Source of the DNA: Micromonospora sp. RP3T
Lineage (GTDB): Bacteria > Actinomycetota > Actinomycetes > Mycobacteriales > Micromonosporaceae
Reading direction: 5' to 3'
Length of the DNA stretch: 64,000 nt
NCBI RefSeq assembly: GCF_003027925.1
Contig: NZ_PYPS01000006.1
Coordinates: forward strand, 62,001-126,000
Part shown: positions 27,666 to 36,741 of the stretch, piece after piece
How positions within the stretch are numbered: the stretch's first letter is position 1
Layout of the letters: each line of letters opens with the position of its first letter
The notes under the pieces: model-generated
What the model saw: only the letters and a program-made list of their open reading frames with translations
Databases searched by the model: none
Told to the model about the DNA's origin: nothing
Position numbers and translations under genes: made by a program

Positions 27666-27692
27666 ACCGCACCCGACGACGCACTCGACGAC

Positions 27693-27724
27693 GAAGGGCC
27701 CGCCCCCGAGGGGACGGGCCCTTC
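27693..27724. terminator. Bidirectional terminator
   Basis: GAAGGGCCCG (27693-27702) pairs perfectly with CGGGCCCTTC (27715-27724) over a 12-base loop, between the convergent DivIVA-motif and DUF2631-like genes. Confidence 0.7.
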
Positions 27725-27746
27725 CGCGTACCGCTGGCGCCGGGTG

Positions 27747-27971
27747 TCAGGACCGCAGGCCGTTGCGGCGCAGCACGGCGTCGCCGATGACGATGGCGAG
27801 CAGCAGCGCGGCGATCCCGAACAGCCAGATGTGCTCCACCCGGCCCTCCTCGGTGCCGCAGAGCGCCATCAACACCAGGGCCACCGCCGACACCACCGCA
27901 CCGATCCGTCCGGACCTGCGGTGCCCGGGCCTGTGCTGGTCTGGCGCGGTTACCGGCTCGTCTCCTGCCAC
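27747..27971 (-). CDS. DUF2631-like small membrane protein
   Basis: 74 residues from GTG 27971: a polar start with EPVTAPDQHRPGHRR, then two membrane helices (IGAVVSAVALVLMALCG and HIWLFGIAALLLAIVIGDAVL) ending VLRRNGLRS. The VTAPDQH and DAVLRRNGL ends recall the actinobacterial DUF2631 family, whose function is unknown. A longer open frame extends upstream to 28310 but carries no family sequence. Confidence 0.72.
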   Translation of the reverse strand: MAGDEPVTAPDQHRPGHRRSGRIGAVVSAVALVLMALCGTEEGRVEHIWLFGIAALLLAIVIGDAVLRRNGLRS

Positions 27972-28230
27972 TGTCGGTCCTTCCCCCTCGCGATCGGATC
28001 TCCGGTTAGTCTGGCACGCCGCGTGCCGGGCCCGGCGCAGGGTCCGACCCGACGCGGCCGGACGACCCGCACGGGCGACCGGCGGCCGACGCGACGGTGG
28101 GCGGACCGGCCCGGGCCGTTGGACCTGTTCCGCGGGGGCCGGCCGGCACTGTGGGCGTCGCGGGACGGCGACCACACTGTCTCCGGTAGCGTCTTGTCGT
28201 ACGCCTGATGCCTTTTTGAGGGGGACTACG

Positions 28231-29811
28231 GTGCGAGTGACCGGTACGGGCCACGCCAGCATGCGGATCGACACGCCCGCGGGCAGCATCCTGTGCGACC
28301 CGTGGGTCAATCCCGCCTACTTCGCCTCGTGGTTCCCCTTCCCCGACAACTCGCAGCTCGACTGGGCGACGCTGGGCCAGGTCGACTACCTCTACGTGTC
28401 GCACCTGCACCGGGACCACTTCGACGCGAAGCACCTGCGGGACTTCGTCTCGAAGGACGCCACCGTCCTGCTGCCCGAGTACCCGACCTCCGAGATGGAG
28501 GACGAGCTGCGGGAGCTGGGCTTCACGAAGTTCCTGAAGGCCCCGAACGAGCAGGTGGTGGAGCTGCCCGGCGGCCTCAAGGTCATGATCCAGGCGTTGA
28601 CCAGCCCGACCGACGGCCCGATCGGCGACTCGTCGCTCTGGGTCGAGTACGACGGCGTCCGGCTGCTCAACCAGAACGACGCCCGCCCCACCGACCTGAC
28701 CGTCTTCGCCGAGCTGGGCCACGTGCACGCGCACATGCTCCAGTTCTCCGGCGCGATCTGGTACCCGATGGTCTACGAGCTGCCGCAGTCGGCGAAGACC
28801 GCGTTCGGCAAGCAGAAGCGGGACCGGCAGTTCGACCGCACCTGGCGCTACATCGACGACCTGAAGGCCGATCACGTCTTCCCGATCGCCGGCCCGCCCT
28901 GCTTCCTCGACGACGAGCTGTGGCAGTTCAACGACATCTTCGGCGACGAGGGAAACATCTTCCCCGACCAGTCGGTCTTCCTGGCCGAGTACGCGAAGGT
29001 CGGCGGCCACAACGGCATCGTGCTGCTGCCCGGGAGTGTCACCGAGATCACCACCGAGGGCGCGACCACCACCCACCCGCAGCCGGTGGCGGAGTTCTTC
29101 GCCAACAAGGTCGCCCACCTGGAGGAGATGCGGGAGCGCAAGCGCGGCGTCATCGAGGCGGAGAAGGCGTCCTGGCGGCACCCGGAGATCGACGTGCTGG
29201 CCGAGATGAAGCGCCGGATCGAGCCGCTGCTCGACGAGTCGATCTACCTGGCCAAGGGCGTCGGCGGCCCGGTCCGCTTCGACCTGGTCAGCTACGACGG
29301 CGCCGACGTCGAGTCGATCGTGGTGGACTTCCCGGGCAAGGAGGTCCGGCCGTACGCGGACGAGAAGGTCCGTTACCGGTTCCGCACCGAGCGGGCGCTG
29401 ATCGAGCACCTGTTCCACATCGGCGAGGTCGACTGGGTCAACTCGCTCTTTCTCTCCTGCCGGTTCTCGGCGGCCCGGATCGGCCAGTACAACGAGTTCG
29501 TCTACGCGTTCTTCAAGTGCCTCTCCGAGGAGCGCCTCCAGTACGCCGAGGGCTGGTACGACGAGCACGAGCGCGCGGTCGACGCCGAGGACATCACTGT
29601 CGACGGCTGGGTGGTGCAGCGGCGCTGCCCGCACCTGAAGGCGGACCTGAGCCGGTTCGGCATCGTCGACGGTGACCAGCTCACCTGCCAGCTCCACGGG
29701 TGGAAGTTCGACCTGCCCAGCGGTCGGTGCCTGACCAGCGTCGGGCACAAGATCCGCGCCCACCGGGCCGACGAGGAGACGCCGGCGCCGGCCGGGAACC
29801 CGGTCATCTGA
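28231..29811 (+). CDS. Metallo-beta-lactamase-fold / Rieske fusion protein
   Basis: 526 residues. The N-terminal domain is an MBL-fold hydrolase of the UlaG/NAPE-PLD sort: SHLHRDHFD at residues ~56-64 and long conserved stretches such as WYPMVYELPQSAKTAFG. The C-terminal ~65 residues contain a Rieske [2Fe-2S] pattern: CPH near 465 and CQLHGW near 486. This domain pairing recalls CMP-N-acetylneuraminate hydroxylase, but there the Rieske domain is N-terminal, so the reaction here is unknown. GTG at 28231 follows TGAGGGGGACTACG. The gene is monocistronic. Confidence 0.82.
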   Translation: MRVTGTGHASMRIDTPAGSILCDPWVNPAYFASWFPFPDNSQLDWATLGQVDYLYVSHLHRDHFDAKHLRDFVSKDATVLLPEYPTSEMEDELRELGFTKFLKAPNEQVVELPGGLKVMIQALTSPTDGPIGDSSLWVEYDGVRLLNQNDARPTDLTVFAELGHVHAHMLQFSGAIWYPMVYELPQSAKTAFGKQKRDRQFDRTWRYIDDLKADHVFPIAGPPCFLDDELWQFNDIFGDEGNIFPDQSVFLAEYAKVGGHNGIVLLPGSVTEITTEGATTTHPQPVAEFFANKVAHLEEMRERKRGVIEAEKASWRHPEIDVLAEMKRRIEPLLDESIYLAKGVGGPVRFDLVSYDGADVESIVVDFPGKEVRPYADEKVRYRFRTERALIEHLFHIGEVDWVNSLFLSCRFSAARIGQYNEFVYAFFKCLSEERLQYAEGWYDEHERAVDAEDITVDGWVVQRRCPHLKADLSRFGIVDGDQLTCQLHGWKFDLPSGRCLTSVGHKIRAHRADEETPAPAGNPVI

Positions 29812-29869
29812 CGCTTTCGCCCCGCCCGCCGCCCCCGGCGCGCGACCATCTCCTGGTGAGGGCGGCGGC

Positions 29870-30556
29870 GTGACGGGGGCGGACCGGGAGCCGGCGTACC
29901 GGTTCGCGCGCAGCAGCGAGATGGCGCGGGACGCCTCCCGGGTGGAGGCGTTCAGCGACGCGGTGATCGCCATCGTGCTCACGCTGATGGCGGTCGAGCT
30001 GCTCCAGTTCGGCCCGGACGCCCCGGACGACCGGGGGCTGCCGGCCGCGTTGGCACACGAGTGGCGGGCCTACCTGGCGTACGTGATCACGTTCGCGGTC
30101 GTCGGCCAGGTCTGGCTGACGCACCACAACATGTGGCGCTACGTCTGCCGGGTCGACCAGATGCTGCTGGTGTTGAACCTGCTGCTGCTGATGTTCGTGG
30201 CGGCCATCCCGTTCACCGCGAACCTGCTGGCGGACCATCTGCGCGGCTCGGTCGGCGACCAGCGGCTGACCGCGGCGCTGTACGTCGGCACGGTGCTCGG
30301 CGAGGCGGTGTTCTTCAATCTGAGCTGGTGGTGGGCCCGTCGCCGGGGTCTGCTGCACCCGGATCTCGACCCGCGGCTGGCCCGGGCGGTGGCCCGCCGG
30401 TTCCGGCTCGGCCCGCTGTTGTACCTGGTGGCCTTCGCGGTCGTGTTCGTCGACCCGATCCTCAGCCTGCTGGCGTACCTGCTGCTGGTCGGCCTCTACG
30501 TGATCCGGGGCCCGGGCGACCTCCCACGCGCCGGCCAGGAGGCCGCCTCGCCGTGA
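29870..30556 (+). CDS. TMEM175 (DUF1211) family membrane protein
   Basis: 228 residues with about six membrane helices. The defining RxxxFSD motif is present as RVEAFSDAV in helix 1 (residues ~24-32), the hallmark of TMEM175-type potassium channels. WLTHHNMWRYVCRVDQ separates helices 2-3. A hydrophilic 17-residue N-terminus follows GTG 29870. The stop codon is immediately followed by the dispersed repeat at 30557. Confidence 0.85.
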   Translation: MTGADREPAYRFARSSEMARDASRVEAFSDAVIAIVLTLMAVELLQFGPDAPDDRGLPAALAHEWRAYLAYVITFAVVGQVWLTHHNMWRYVCRVDQMLLVLNLLLLMFVAAIPFTANLLADHLRGSVGDQRLTAALYVGTVLGEAVFFNLSWWWARRRGLLHPDLDPRLARAVARRFRLGPLLYLVAFAVVFVDPILSLLAYLLLVGLYVIRGPGDLPRAGQEAASP

Positions 30557-30612
30557 GGTGTTAAAAGGGGGCCCCTCCTATACCGGAGGCGTTAACCGGG
30601 GCCCCCTCCTTA
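30557..30612. repeat. Dispersed GGGGCCCC repeat, copy A
   Basis: Two half-units of about 23 bp, each starting GTTAA and containing a GGGGCCCC core, separated by TATACCGGAGGC. It fills the whole gap between two convergent genes; its last three bases (30610-30612) are the TAA stop of the minus-strand oxidoreductase. Copies B (53221) and C (59261) share the design. It likely works as a bidirectional terminator. Confidence 0.75.
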
Positions 30613-32208
30613 CTTCAAATCGGCGAGGATGCGGCGGGCGGCGTTGTGGCCGGCGGCGCCGATCACGCTGCCCGCCGGGTGGCAGCCGGCGCTGCCGGCG
30701 TAGACGCCGTCCACGCCGGTGGCGTACGGCATCCGGTCGGTGAACGACACCGTGTTGTCGACGTGGTGGATGTGGCCGCCGGTGATGCCGAAGTGGGCCT
30801 CGATGCCGGGCGGGGGCAGCGGCACCGCGTCCGCGATCAGGTCGGCGGTGCCCGGCGCGTACCGCTCGCAGATCGCGATCAGCCGCTCGACGTACCCGGG
30901 CAGCGCCGCGTCCCAGGTGGTGCCGGCCAGCTCGTAGGGGACCGACTGGACGAACAGCGCCGACGAGTGGTGCCCGGCGGTGTCCTGCAGCGACGGGTCG
31001 ACGGTGGTGTGCAGGTACCACTCGATGGTCGGCTCGTCCGGCAGCCGCCCGGCCTGGACGTCGGCCCACATGCCGCGCAGCGCCGCCATCGGCGACTCAC
31101 CGCCGCCGCCGACCAGCGAGTCGGAGCCGGGCAGCAGGTGGATGGTCGAGCCGAACGGGCTCGGCGCGTCGGCCGGCAGGCAGGAGAAGCGCGGCAGCCC
31201 GGTGAGCGCCAGGTTGAGCTTGAGCGTGGTGCCGGGCCGGCGGACCGCCGCCATCCGCGCGCCGAGCTCCGCCGGGAGCGCGCCGTCGGGCAACAGGTCG
31301 ATCAGCCGGTACGGGTCGCACGCGCCCAGCACCACTGACGCGCCGACCTGCCGACCGTCGGCCAGCACCACTCCCGACGCGGCGCCGGAGTCCAGCGTGA
31401 TGGCGGTGACCGGGGCGCCGGTGACGATGCCGGCGCCCGCGCCCCGGGCCGCGTCGGCGAACGTGCGCGACACGGTGCCCATGCCGCCCTCGGCGATCAT
31501 CCAGGTGCCGTCCGCGCCGGGCAGCCGGCACATGTTGTGCACCAGGAAGTTGTGCCCGGTGCCCGGGTCGTCCGGGCCGGCGTTGAGCCCGGACAGCCCG
31601 TCGGTGACCGCGTACATGCTGACCAGCAGCTCGGAGCGGAAGTCGAAGCGGGCCAGGTGGTCGGCGACCGAGCCGCGGACCAGGTCGACGAAGACCTGTC
31701 GCAGGGCCGGCCGGACGTAGCGTTCGGCGGTCTCGTCGACCGCCAGCGGCTCGGCCAGCCAGGCCGGCGCGAGGTCCTCGCGGAGCTGGGCCAGCTCGGC
31801 CTGGAGCGCGTCGTCGGCCGCCACGTCCGCCGCCGAGAACATCTCGGTGAGCTGCCGCCGGGTGGCCGCCGCGTCGCTGCCGAAGAGGAGGTACGGCGCG
31901 CCGGGGCCGCCGGGCGTGGGCAGGAAGTAGTGCGGGTCGCGGCGCAGCACCGGAATGCTCACGTCGAGCGTGGCGAGCAGTTCCGGCGGCATCAACCCGA
32001 GCAGGTACGACCCGGTGGAGTGACGCAGCCCGGGCACCAGCGGGAACGGGTTCTCGGTGCGGGTGGCGCCGCCGATCACCTCGGCCGCCTCCAGCACCAG
32101 CACGTCGAGGCCGGCGCGGGCCAGCAGGATCGCCGAGACCAGGCCGTTGTGCCCGGAGCCGACCACGACGACGTCGGCGCGTGCCGGCAGCTCAGTCCCG
32201 TCAGTCAT
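30610..32208 (-). CDS. FAD-dependent oxidoreductase, phytoene desaturase/PYROXD2-like
   Basis: 532 residues. The N-terminal Rossmann dinucleotide fold is DVVVVGSGHNGLVSAILLARAGLDVLVLE, followed by GGATRTE and the long substrate-binding region, with the C-terminal FAD motif DGVYAGSAGCHPAGSVIGAAGHNAA. It is related to carotenoid desaturases, but no crt genes are adjacent, so the substrate is open. The ATG at 32208 is preceded by TTCCC without a clear ribosome site. The stop codon comes from the dispersed repeat. Confidence 0.88.
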   Translation of the reverse strand: MTDGTELPARADVVVVGSGHNGLVSAILLARAGLDVLVLEAAEVIGGATRTENPFPLVPGLRHSTGSYLLGLMPPELLATLDVSIPVLRRDPHYFLPTPGGPGAPYLLFGSDAAATRRQLTEMFSAADVAADDALQAELAQLREDLAPAWLAEPLAVDETAERYVRPALRQVFVDLVRGSVADHLARFDFRSELLVSMYAVTDGLSGLNAGPDDPGTGHNFLVHNMCRLPGADGTWMIAEGGMGTVSRTFADAARGAGAGIVTGAPVTAITLDSGAASGVVLADGRQVGASVVLGACDPYRLIDLLPDGALPAELGARMAAVRRPGTTLKLNLALTGLPRFSCLPADAPSPFGSTIHLLPGSDSLVGGGGESPMAALRGMWADVQAGRLPDEPTIEWYLHTTVDPSLQDTAGHHSSALFVQSVPYELAGTTWDAALPGYVERLIAICERYAPGTADLIADAVPLPPPGIEAHFGITGGHIHHVDNTVSFTDRMPYATGVDGVYAGSAGCHPAGSVIGAAGHNAARRILADLK

Positions 32209-32276
32209 GGGAACGGAGCCTACTGCCGGGCCGACCCCGGCGGGAGGGTTCGCGGCCGGGCGCTACCGTGGCCGGC

Positions 32277-32702
32277 ATGCCCGAGGCAGTCCAGTTCGCG
32301 CTCCCGGCCGTGCTCGTCGTCCTGCTCCTGCTCTGGTTCGTGCTCCGGCGGTCCGCCGGCCGCCCCCGGGACCTGGTCGCCCCGGATCCCGCCACCGGCG
32401 GCGGGCAGGGCGAGGTGCTCCGGCTGGCCCGTGCGGGGCGCACGGTCGAGGCGGTCAAACTGCTGAGCCAGCAGACCGGGCTGCCGCTGCTGGAGGCGAA
32501 GCAGGCGGTCGACGCGTTGCGGGCGGGCGGCCCGCTGCCGGCCCGGCCGGGTGGCCTGTCCGGGCCGGTCGGGGACGACGAGGTGCGGGCCGAGGCGGCC
32601 CGGCTCGTCCGCGCCGGGAAGAAGATCCACGCCGTCAAGCTGGTGCGGGAGCACACGAACTGGTCGCTGGCCGAGGCGAAGCGGTACGTCGACCGACTCT
32701 GA
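32277..32702 (+). CDS. Membrane-anchored protein with two ribosomal L7/L12-like C-domains
   Basis: 141 residues. One N-terminal membrane helix (ALPAVLVVLLLLWFVL) is followed by two helical modules that resemble the L7/L12 C-terminal domain: GRTVEAVKLLSQQTGLPLLEAKQAVD and GKKIHAVKLVREHTNWSLAEAKRYVD. In L7/L12 this surface contacts translational GTPases; here it is tethered to the membrane. Such proteins are annotated as L7/L12-like in actinomycetes with unknown function. Confidence 0.8.
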   Translation: MPEAVQFALPAVLVVLLLLWFVLRRSAGRPRDLVAPDPATGGGQGEVLRLARAGRTVEAVKLLSQQTGLPLLEAKQAVDALRAGGPLPARPGGLSGPVGDDEVRAEAARLVRAGKKIHAVKLVREHTNWSLAEAKRYVDRL

Positions 32703-32793
32703 GGTCATCCGGCGTTCACCGCGCAGCGGCAGCGCTCGATGCGACGACGGGTCTACCGTCGGCGGGGAGTCGTCGTCTCGGGGAGGTCATCCG

Positions 32794-33960
32794 ATGGATC
32801 GTCGTACCGTCCTGCGTGCCGCCACCGTGGCGGGCGGCACCGCCTTCGCGGGCAGCCTCTGGGCCGCCGCCGCGCCGGCGGCGCCCGCCCAGCCCGGCCC
32901 CGGCCCCTACGGTGACCTGCTGGCCGCCGACGCCAACGGCCTGCGGTTGCCGGCCGGCTTCACCAGTCGGGTGATCGCCCGTTCCGGCCAGCGGGTCGCC
33001 GGCACCTCGTACGTCTGGCACCCGGCGCCGGACGGCGGTGCGTGTTTCCCGGCCGGCGACGGCTGGTGCTACGTCTCCAACTCGGAGGTGCCGCTCGTCG
33101 GTGGCGCCTCGGCGGTGCGTTTCGCGGCCGACGGCACGATCGTCGCCGCGTACCGGATCCTCGGCGGCACCAACAACAACTGCGCCGGCGGTCCCACCCC
33201 GTGGGGGACGTGGCTCTCCTGCGAGGAGGTGCCGCTGGGCCGGGTGTTCGAGACCTGGCCGGACGGCGGCCGGGGCGGCGAGGAACGGACCCGGATGGGT
33301 CGCTTCAAGCACGAGGCGGCGGCCTGCGACCCGGTCCGGCAGGTGGTCTACCTGACCGAGGACGAGCCGGACGGGTGCTTCTACCGCTTCGTCCCGGACA
33401 CCTGGGGTGACCTGCGCACCGGTCGGGTGCAGGTGCTCTGCGCCCCGGATGACCAGGTGGCCGGCCCGGTGACCTGGCGGGACCTGCCGGACCGGGACGG
33501 TTTCCCGGTGCCCACCCGCTACCAGGTGGGCGCCGCGAAGTCGTTCGCCGGTGGCGAGGGCTGCTGGTACGCGGACGACACCTGCTGGTTCACCACCAAG
33601 GGCGACAACCGGGTGTGGGCGTACGACGCGGCGCGGGAGCGGCTCGACCTCGCGTACGACGACTCGCTGGTGGAGGCCGGCGCGGCGCCGCTGACCGGGG
33701 TGGACAACATCACCGGCACCGCAGGCGGCGATCTCTACGTGGCCGAGGACGGCGGCGACATGGAGATCAACATGATCACGCCGGCCGGCGTGGTGACGCC
33801 GTTCCTGCGGCTGCTCGGGCAGTCGGCGTCGGAACTCACCGGCCCGGCGTTCGCGCCGGACGGCAGCCGGCTCTACTTCTCGTCCCAGCGCGGCACCAGC
33901 GGCGCGAAGGCCGGTACCGGCGGTATCACCTACGAGGTGCGCGGCCCGTTCCGGCGCTGA
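32794..33960 (+). CDS. PhoX-like alkaline phosphatase (DUF839)
   Basis: 388 residues. The N-terminus MDRRTVLRAATVAGGTAFAG is a twin-arginine-type signal ending near AAAAPAAPA. The body has the DUF839 pattern: HPAPDGGACFPAGDGWCYVSNSEV, ILGGTNNNCAGGPTPWGTWLSCEE, KHEAAACDPVRQVVYLTEDE and a late LYVAEDGG. PhoX enzymes are Ca/Fe-dependent secreted phosphatases. This is a short form (PhoX proper is ~580-700 residues), so phosphatase activity is an inference. ATG 32794 follows GGGGAGGTCATCCG. Confidence 0.82.
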   Translation: MDRRTVLRAATVAGGTAFAGSLWAAAAPAAPAQPGPGPYGDLLAADANGLRLPAGFTSRVIARSGQRVAGTSYVWHPAPDGGACFPAGDGWCYVSNSEVPLVGGASAVRFAADGTIVAAYRILGGTNNNCAGGPTPWGTWLSCEEVPLGRVFETWPDGGRGGEERTRMGRFKHEAAACDPVRQVVYLTEDEPDGCFYRFVPDTWGDLRTGRVQVLCAPDDQVAGPVTWRDLPDRDGFPVPTRYQVGAAKSFAGGEGCWYADDTCWFTTKGDNRVWAYDAARERLDLAYDDSLVEAGAAPLTGVDNITGTAGGDLYVAEDGGDMEINMITPAGVVTPFLRLLGQSASELTGPAFAPDGSRLYFSSQRGTSGAKAGTGGITYEVRGPFRR

Positions 33961-33965
33961 CCGGC

Positions 33966-34841
33966 TCAGGCGCGGGCCGCCGCCCGGGCGGCCCGCCACC
34001 GGCTCAACGCCAGCGTGGCCGAGTAGCCGGCCAGCACGATCACGTGGAACAGGTAGAGCCAGAGCAGCACCGCCACCCCGCCGCCGATCTCGTCGAACCC
34101 GCCGAACGGCACGCCCAGGTTCAGCGGCAGCGAGCAGAACAGCACGAAACCGTGCAGGAAGCCGGAGAGGTTCGCGGCGGTGAACGAGCCCATGCCGAGC
34201 GTGGACAACCAGTCCGGGGAGGCCGGCCCGACCACCCGGAACACCCACACCAGCACCGGCGTGAGCACCAGCCACACCGCCAGGAACGACAGCACCACAC
34301 CGAGCGCGCCGATCCAGCCGCCCTGCCGGACCAGCCGGGTGGTCAGCGGCAGCGCCAGCAGGATCGACAGCAGCAGGGCCGGGGCGGGCGCGAGCAGCGG
34401 CAGCAGCAGCAGCCGGCCGCGCCAGCCGACCAGCGCGCCGGACTCGGCGCGCGGCTCGGCCACCGAGACGAACGCCCGGCGCAGCCCTTCGCCGTAGAGC
34501 GAGGCGGGCAGCAGCGAGGCGAGCGCCAGCAGCGGGGTCAGCCCCAACCCGGCCTCGACCAGCGCGGCCACCGCCCGGTGCGCGCCGATCTCGGTGGGCA
34601 GCGTGTCGATCGCGTACGAGGTCAGCCGGCGCACCCGGTCGGCGCCGGCGAGCAGCCCGGTGAGCCAGATCGCCAGCAGCGCCACCGGCACCACGGCGAT
34701 CGCGCCGTAGAACGTGATCGCGGCGGCGTGCAGCGAGAGGTCCCGGCCCCGGACCGGCCGGAACGCCGCCGAGGTGATCCGTTTCGTGCGTTGCCAGCCG
34801 TCGCCCATCGCCCCCTCGTTCCCCGTGCGGTCGCCGGCCAC
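33966..34841 (-). CDS. YihY/BrkB-type membrane protein
   Basis: 291 residues with about six membrane helices: DLSLHAAAITFYGAIAVVPVALLAIWL opens the family region, and LHGFVLFCSLPLNLGVPFGG and VAVLLWLYLFHVIVLAGYSATL close it. The family is annotated as virulence factor BrkB/YihY; its function is unproven. GTG 34841 and ATG 34808 are both possible starts; the second is closer to the conserved region. The divergent GNAT gene starts only 18 bases away from the longer form. Confidence 0.83.
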   Translation of the reverse strand: MAGDRTGNEGAMGDGWQRTKRITSAAFRPVRGRDLSLHAAAITFYGAIAVVPVALLAIWLTGLLAGADRVRRLTSYAIDTLPTEIGAHRAVAALVEAGLGLTPLLALASLLPASLYGEGLRRAFVSVAEPRAESGALVGWRGRLLLLPLLAPAPALLLSILLALPLTTRLVRQGGWIGALGVVLSFLAVWLVLTPVLVWVFRVVGPASPDWLSTLGMGSFTAANLSGFLHGFVLFCSLPLNLGVPFGGFDEIGGGVAVLLWLYLFHVIVLAGYSATLALSRWRAARAAARA

Positions 34842-34859
34842 GCATTACGATCCGGCGTC

Positions 34860-35405
34860 ATGATGATCGCCTCGACCGAGCGGCTGGTGGTCCGGGACTG
34901 GACCGAGTCACCCGACGACCTCGCCCGGGTGTACGACATCTACTCCCGCGACGAGGTGATGCGCTGGCTGGGCGGCGGGAAGGGGCGGTTGACCGACCCC
35001 GGGCAGGCGCGGGAGCGGGTGCGTTCCTGGTGCGAGCGCAACGCGCCGTACGCCGGTCGGTGGGGCCTGTGGGCGATCGAGCCGCGCGCGACGGGCTGCG
35101 CGGCCGGCAGCGTGCTGCTCAAGCCGCTGCCCGGCCGGGACGGTGTCACGCCGACCGACGACCTGGAGGTCGGCTGGCACCTGCACCCCGACGCGCAGGG
35201 CCACGGCTACGCCACCGAGGCGGCCCGGGCGGTGCTGGAGCGGGAGTTCGCCACCGGCACCGGCCGGGTGTACGCGGTGGTGATGGCCGGCAACGAGCCG
35301 TCGACGGCGGTGGCCCGGCGGCTCGGCATGACGCACCTGGGCGTGCGCACCGACTGGTACGGCGGCGCGGAGCTGGAGACGTTCGTCCTGGACCGTCCCG
35401 CCTAG
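34860..35405 (+). CDS. GNAT family N-acetyltransferase
   Basis: 181 residues of the RimJ/RimL type. STERLVVRDWTE is the usual N-terminus; the acetyl-CoA loop is HPDAQGHGYATEAARAVLE, and NEPSTAVARRLGMTHLG follows. It acetylates an amino group on an unknown protein or small molecule. ATG 34860 is followed directly by a second ATG. Confidence 0.85.
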   Translation: MMIASTERLVVRDWTESPDDLARVYDIYSRDEVMRWLGGGKGRLTDPGQARERVRSWCERNAPYAGRWGLWAIEPRATGCAAGSVLLKPLPGRDGVTPTDDLEVGWHLHPDAQGHGYATEAARAVLEREFATGTGRVYAVVMAGNEPSTAVARRLGMTHLGVRTDWYGGAELETFVLDRPA

Positions 35406-35490
35406 CCGGAGTTCCTCGTCTCGTCCGGTGCCCGTACGTTGGCAGTTCGCCGTCGGACTCCTACGGTGGTGGGGACGCGGGGGAGGTGCG

Positions 35491-36741
35491 GTGGTCGACG
35501 GCGGCGAGGCAGCGCGTTGGCTGCAACTCCACGCGTCCCGGGGCGGGCCGGACGAGTTGTCGCTCCTGGTGAGCAGCGCCGCGCCGGCCGTCGGCGCCAG
35601 CGAGATCGTGATCTACCTGGCCGACTACACGCAGTCGTCGCTGGTCCCCATGCCCGGCGCCGGCCCGGCCCGGGACGAGCTGACGATCGAGACGACGCTG
35701 GCCGGCCGGGCGTTCACCAGCCTCGAAGTGCAGCGCGCGCCCGCCCACCCGGACCGGCTCTGGGTGCCCCTGCTGCTCGGCTGCGAACGACTGGGGGTGC
35801 TGGAGGTCGTGTCGCCGGTCGCCGCCGACCCCGCGTCGGACCGGCCGGCCTGGGAACTCGCTGTCAACGTCGCCCAGCTTCTGGTGAACCGCCGCCTCTA
35901 CGGCGACGTCGTGGAACGGATCCGCCGCCGTCTGCCGATGCAGGTCGCCGCCGAGATCGTCTGGGGGTTGCTGCCGCCGCTGACGTTCGCCACCGACGAC
36001 CTGGTGATCACCGCCATCCTCGAACCCTGCTACGACGTCGGCGGGGACATCTTCGACTACGCGCTCAACGACGACGTGCTCAGCGTCGGCCTCTTCGACA
36101 CCTGCGGGCACGGCATCAAGGCGAGCGCGCTGGCCTCACTCGTGGTCAGCGCGTACCGCAACGCCCGGCGTACCGGCCTCGACCTGGTCGACACGGCGAT
36201 CAGCATCGACAGGTGGGTGCGCGCCGAACACCCCGGCACGTTCGCGACCGCGCTGCTCGCCGAACTCGACAGGCGTACCGGTCTGCTCCGGATCATCAAC
36301 GCGGGCCACCCGGGCGCCATGCTGCTGCGGGACGGCCGGGCCGTCCGGGCGCTGCCCGGCCCGACCGCGCTGCCGCTCGGCCTGGGCAACCTGTCGGGCA
36401 AACGCCCCCGGGTGCACGAGGAGGCGCTGCACCCGGGCGACCGCATTCTCGCCTACACCGACGGCATCACCGACGCGCGCGGCGACAACAAGGAGCGGTT
36501 CGGGCTGGACCGGCTGGTCGACTTCGTCGAGCGTGCCCTCAACGACCGGCTGCCCAGCCCGGAGACGATGCGTCGCCTGATCCGCGCCGTCCTCGCGTAC
36601 CAGCGGGACGAGCTGGACGACGACGCCACCGCGCTGTTCCTGGAGTGGCAGCCGCCGCACCTGCCCATGCGCCACCTGGAGCACCTCACCGCGTCCGGTG
36701 GCCACGACCGCCCCGGCCCGGTGGCCGTGCCCGAGGTCTGA
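35491..36741 (+). CDS. PP2C-type (SpoIIE-like) serine phosphatase with N-terminal GAF-like region
   Basis: 416 residues from GTG 35491, chosen for its GGGGGAGGTGCG ribosome site (an in-frame start at 35428 would add 21 residues). Residues ~20-170 look like a GAF-type sensor (GASEIVIYLADY ... LWVPLLLGCERLGVLEVVSP). The C-terminal phosphatase shows CYDVGGDIFDY, SVGLFDTCGHGIKASALASL, NAGHPGAMLLRDG and YTDGITDARGDNKERFG, with the metal-binding Asp residues intact. Such proteins usually dephosphorylate anti-anti-sigma factors; no partner is next to it. Confidence 0.88.
   Translation: MVDGGEAARWLQLHASRGGPDELSLLVSSAAPAVGASEIVIYLADYTQSSLVPMPGAGPARDELTIETTLAGRAFTSLEVQRAPAHPDRLWVPLLLGCERLGVLEVVSPVAADPASDRPAWELAVNVAQLLVNRRLYGDVVERIRRRLPMQVAAEIVWGLLPPLTFATDDLVITAILEPCYDVGGDIFDYALNDDVLSVGLFDTCGHGIKASALASLVVSAYRNARRTGLDLVDTAISIDRWVRAEHPGTFATALLAELDRRTGLLRIINAGHPGAMLLRDGRAVRALPGPTALPLGLGNLSGKRPRVHEEALHPGDRILAYTDGITDARGDNKERFGLDRLVDFVERALNDRLPSPETMRRLIRAVLAYQRDELDDDATALFLEWQPPHLPMRHLEHLTASGGHDRPGPVAVPEV

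Noticed and set aside
30558..30743. Short ORF starting in repeat copy A (LKGGPSYTGGVNRGPLL), with similar ORFs in copies B and C
   Set aside because: The three peptides look alike only because the DNA repeat is conserved; differences between copies change amino acids freely, so there is no sign of coding selection.
30610..32208. Carotenoid biosynthesis cluster
   Set aside because: The desaturase-like enzyme is isolated, with no phytoene synthase or cyclase near.
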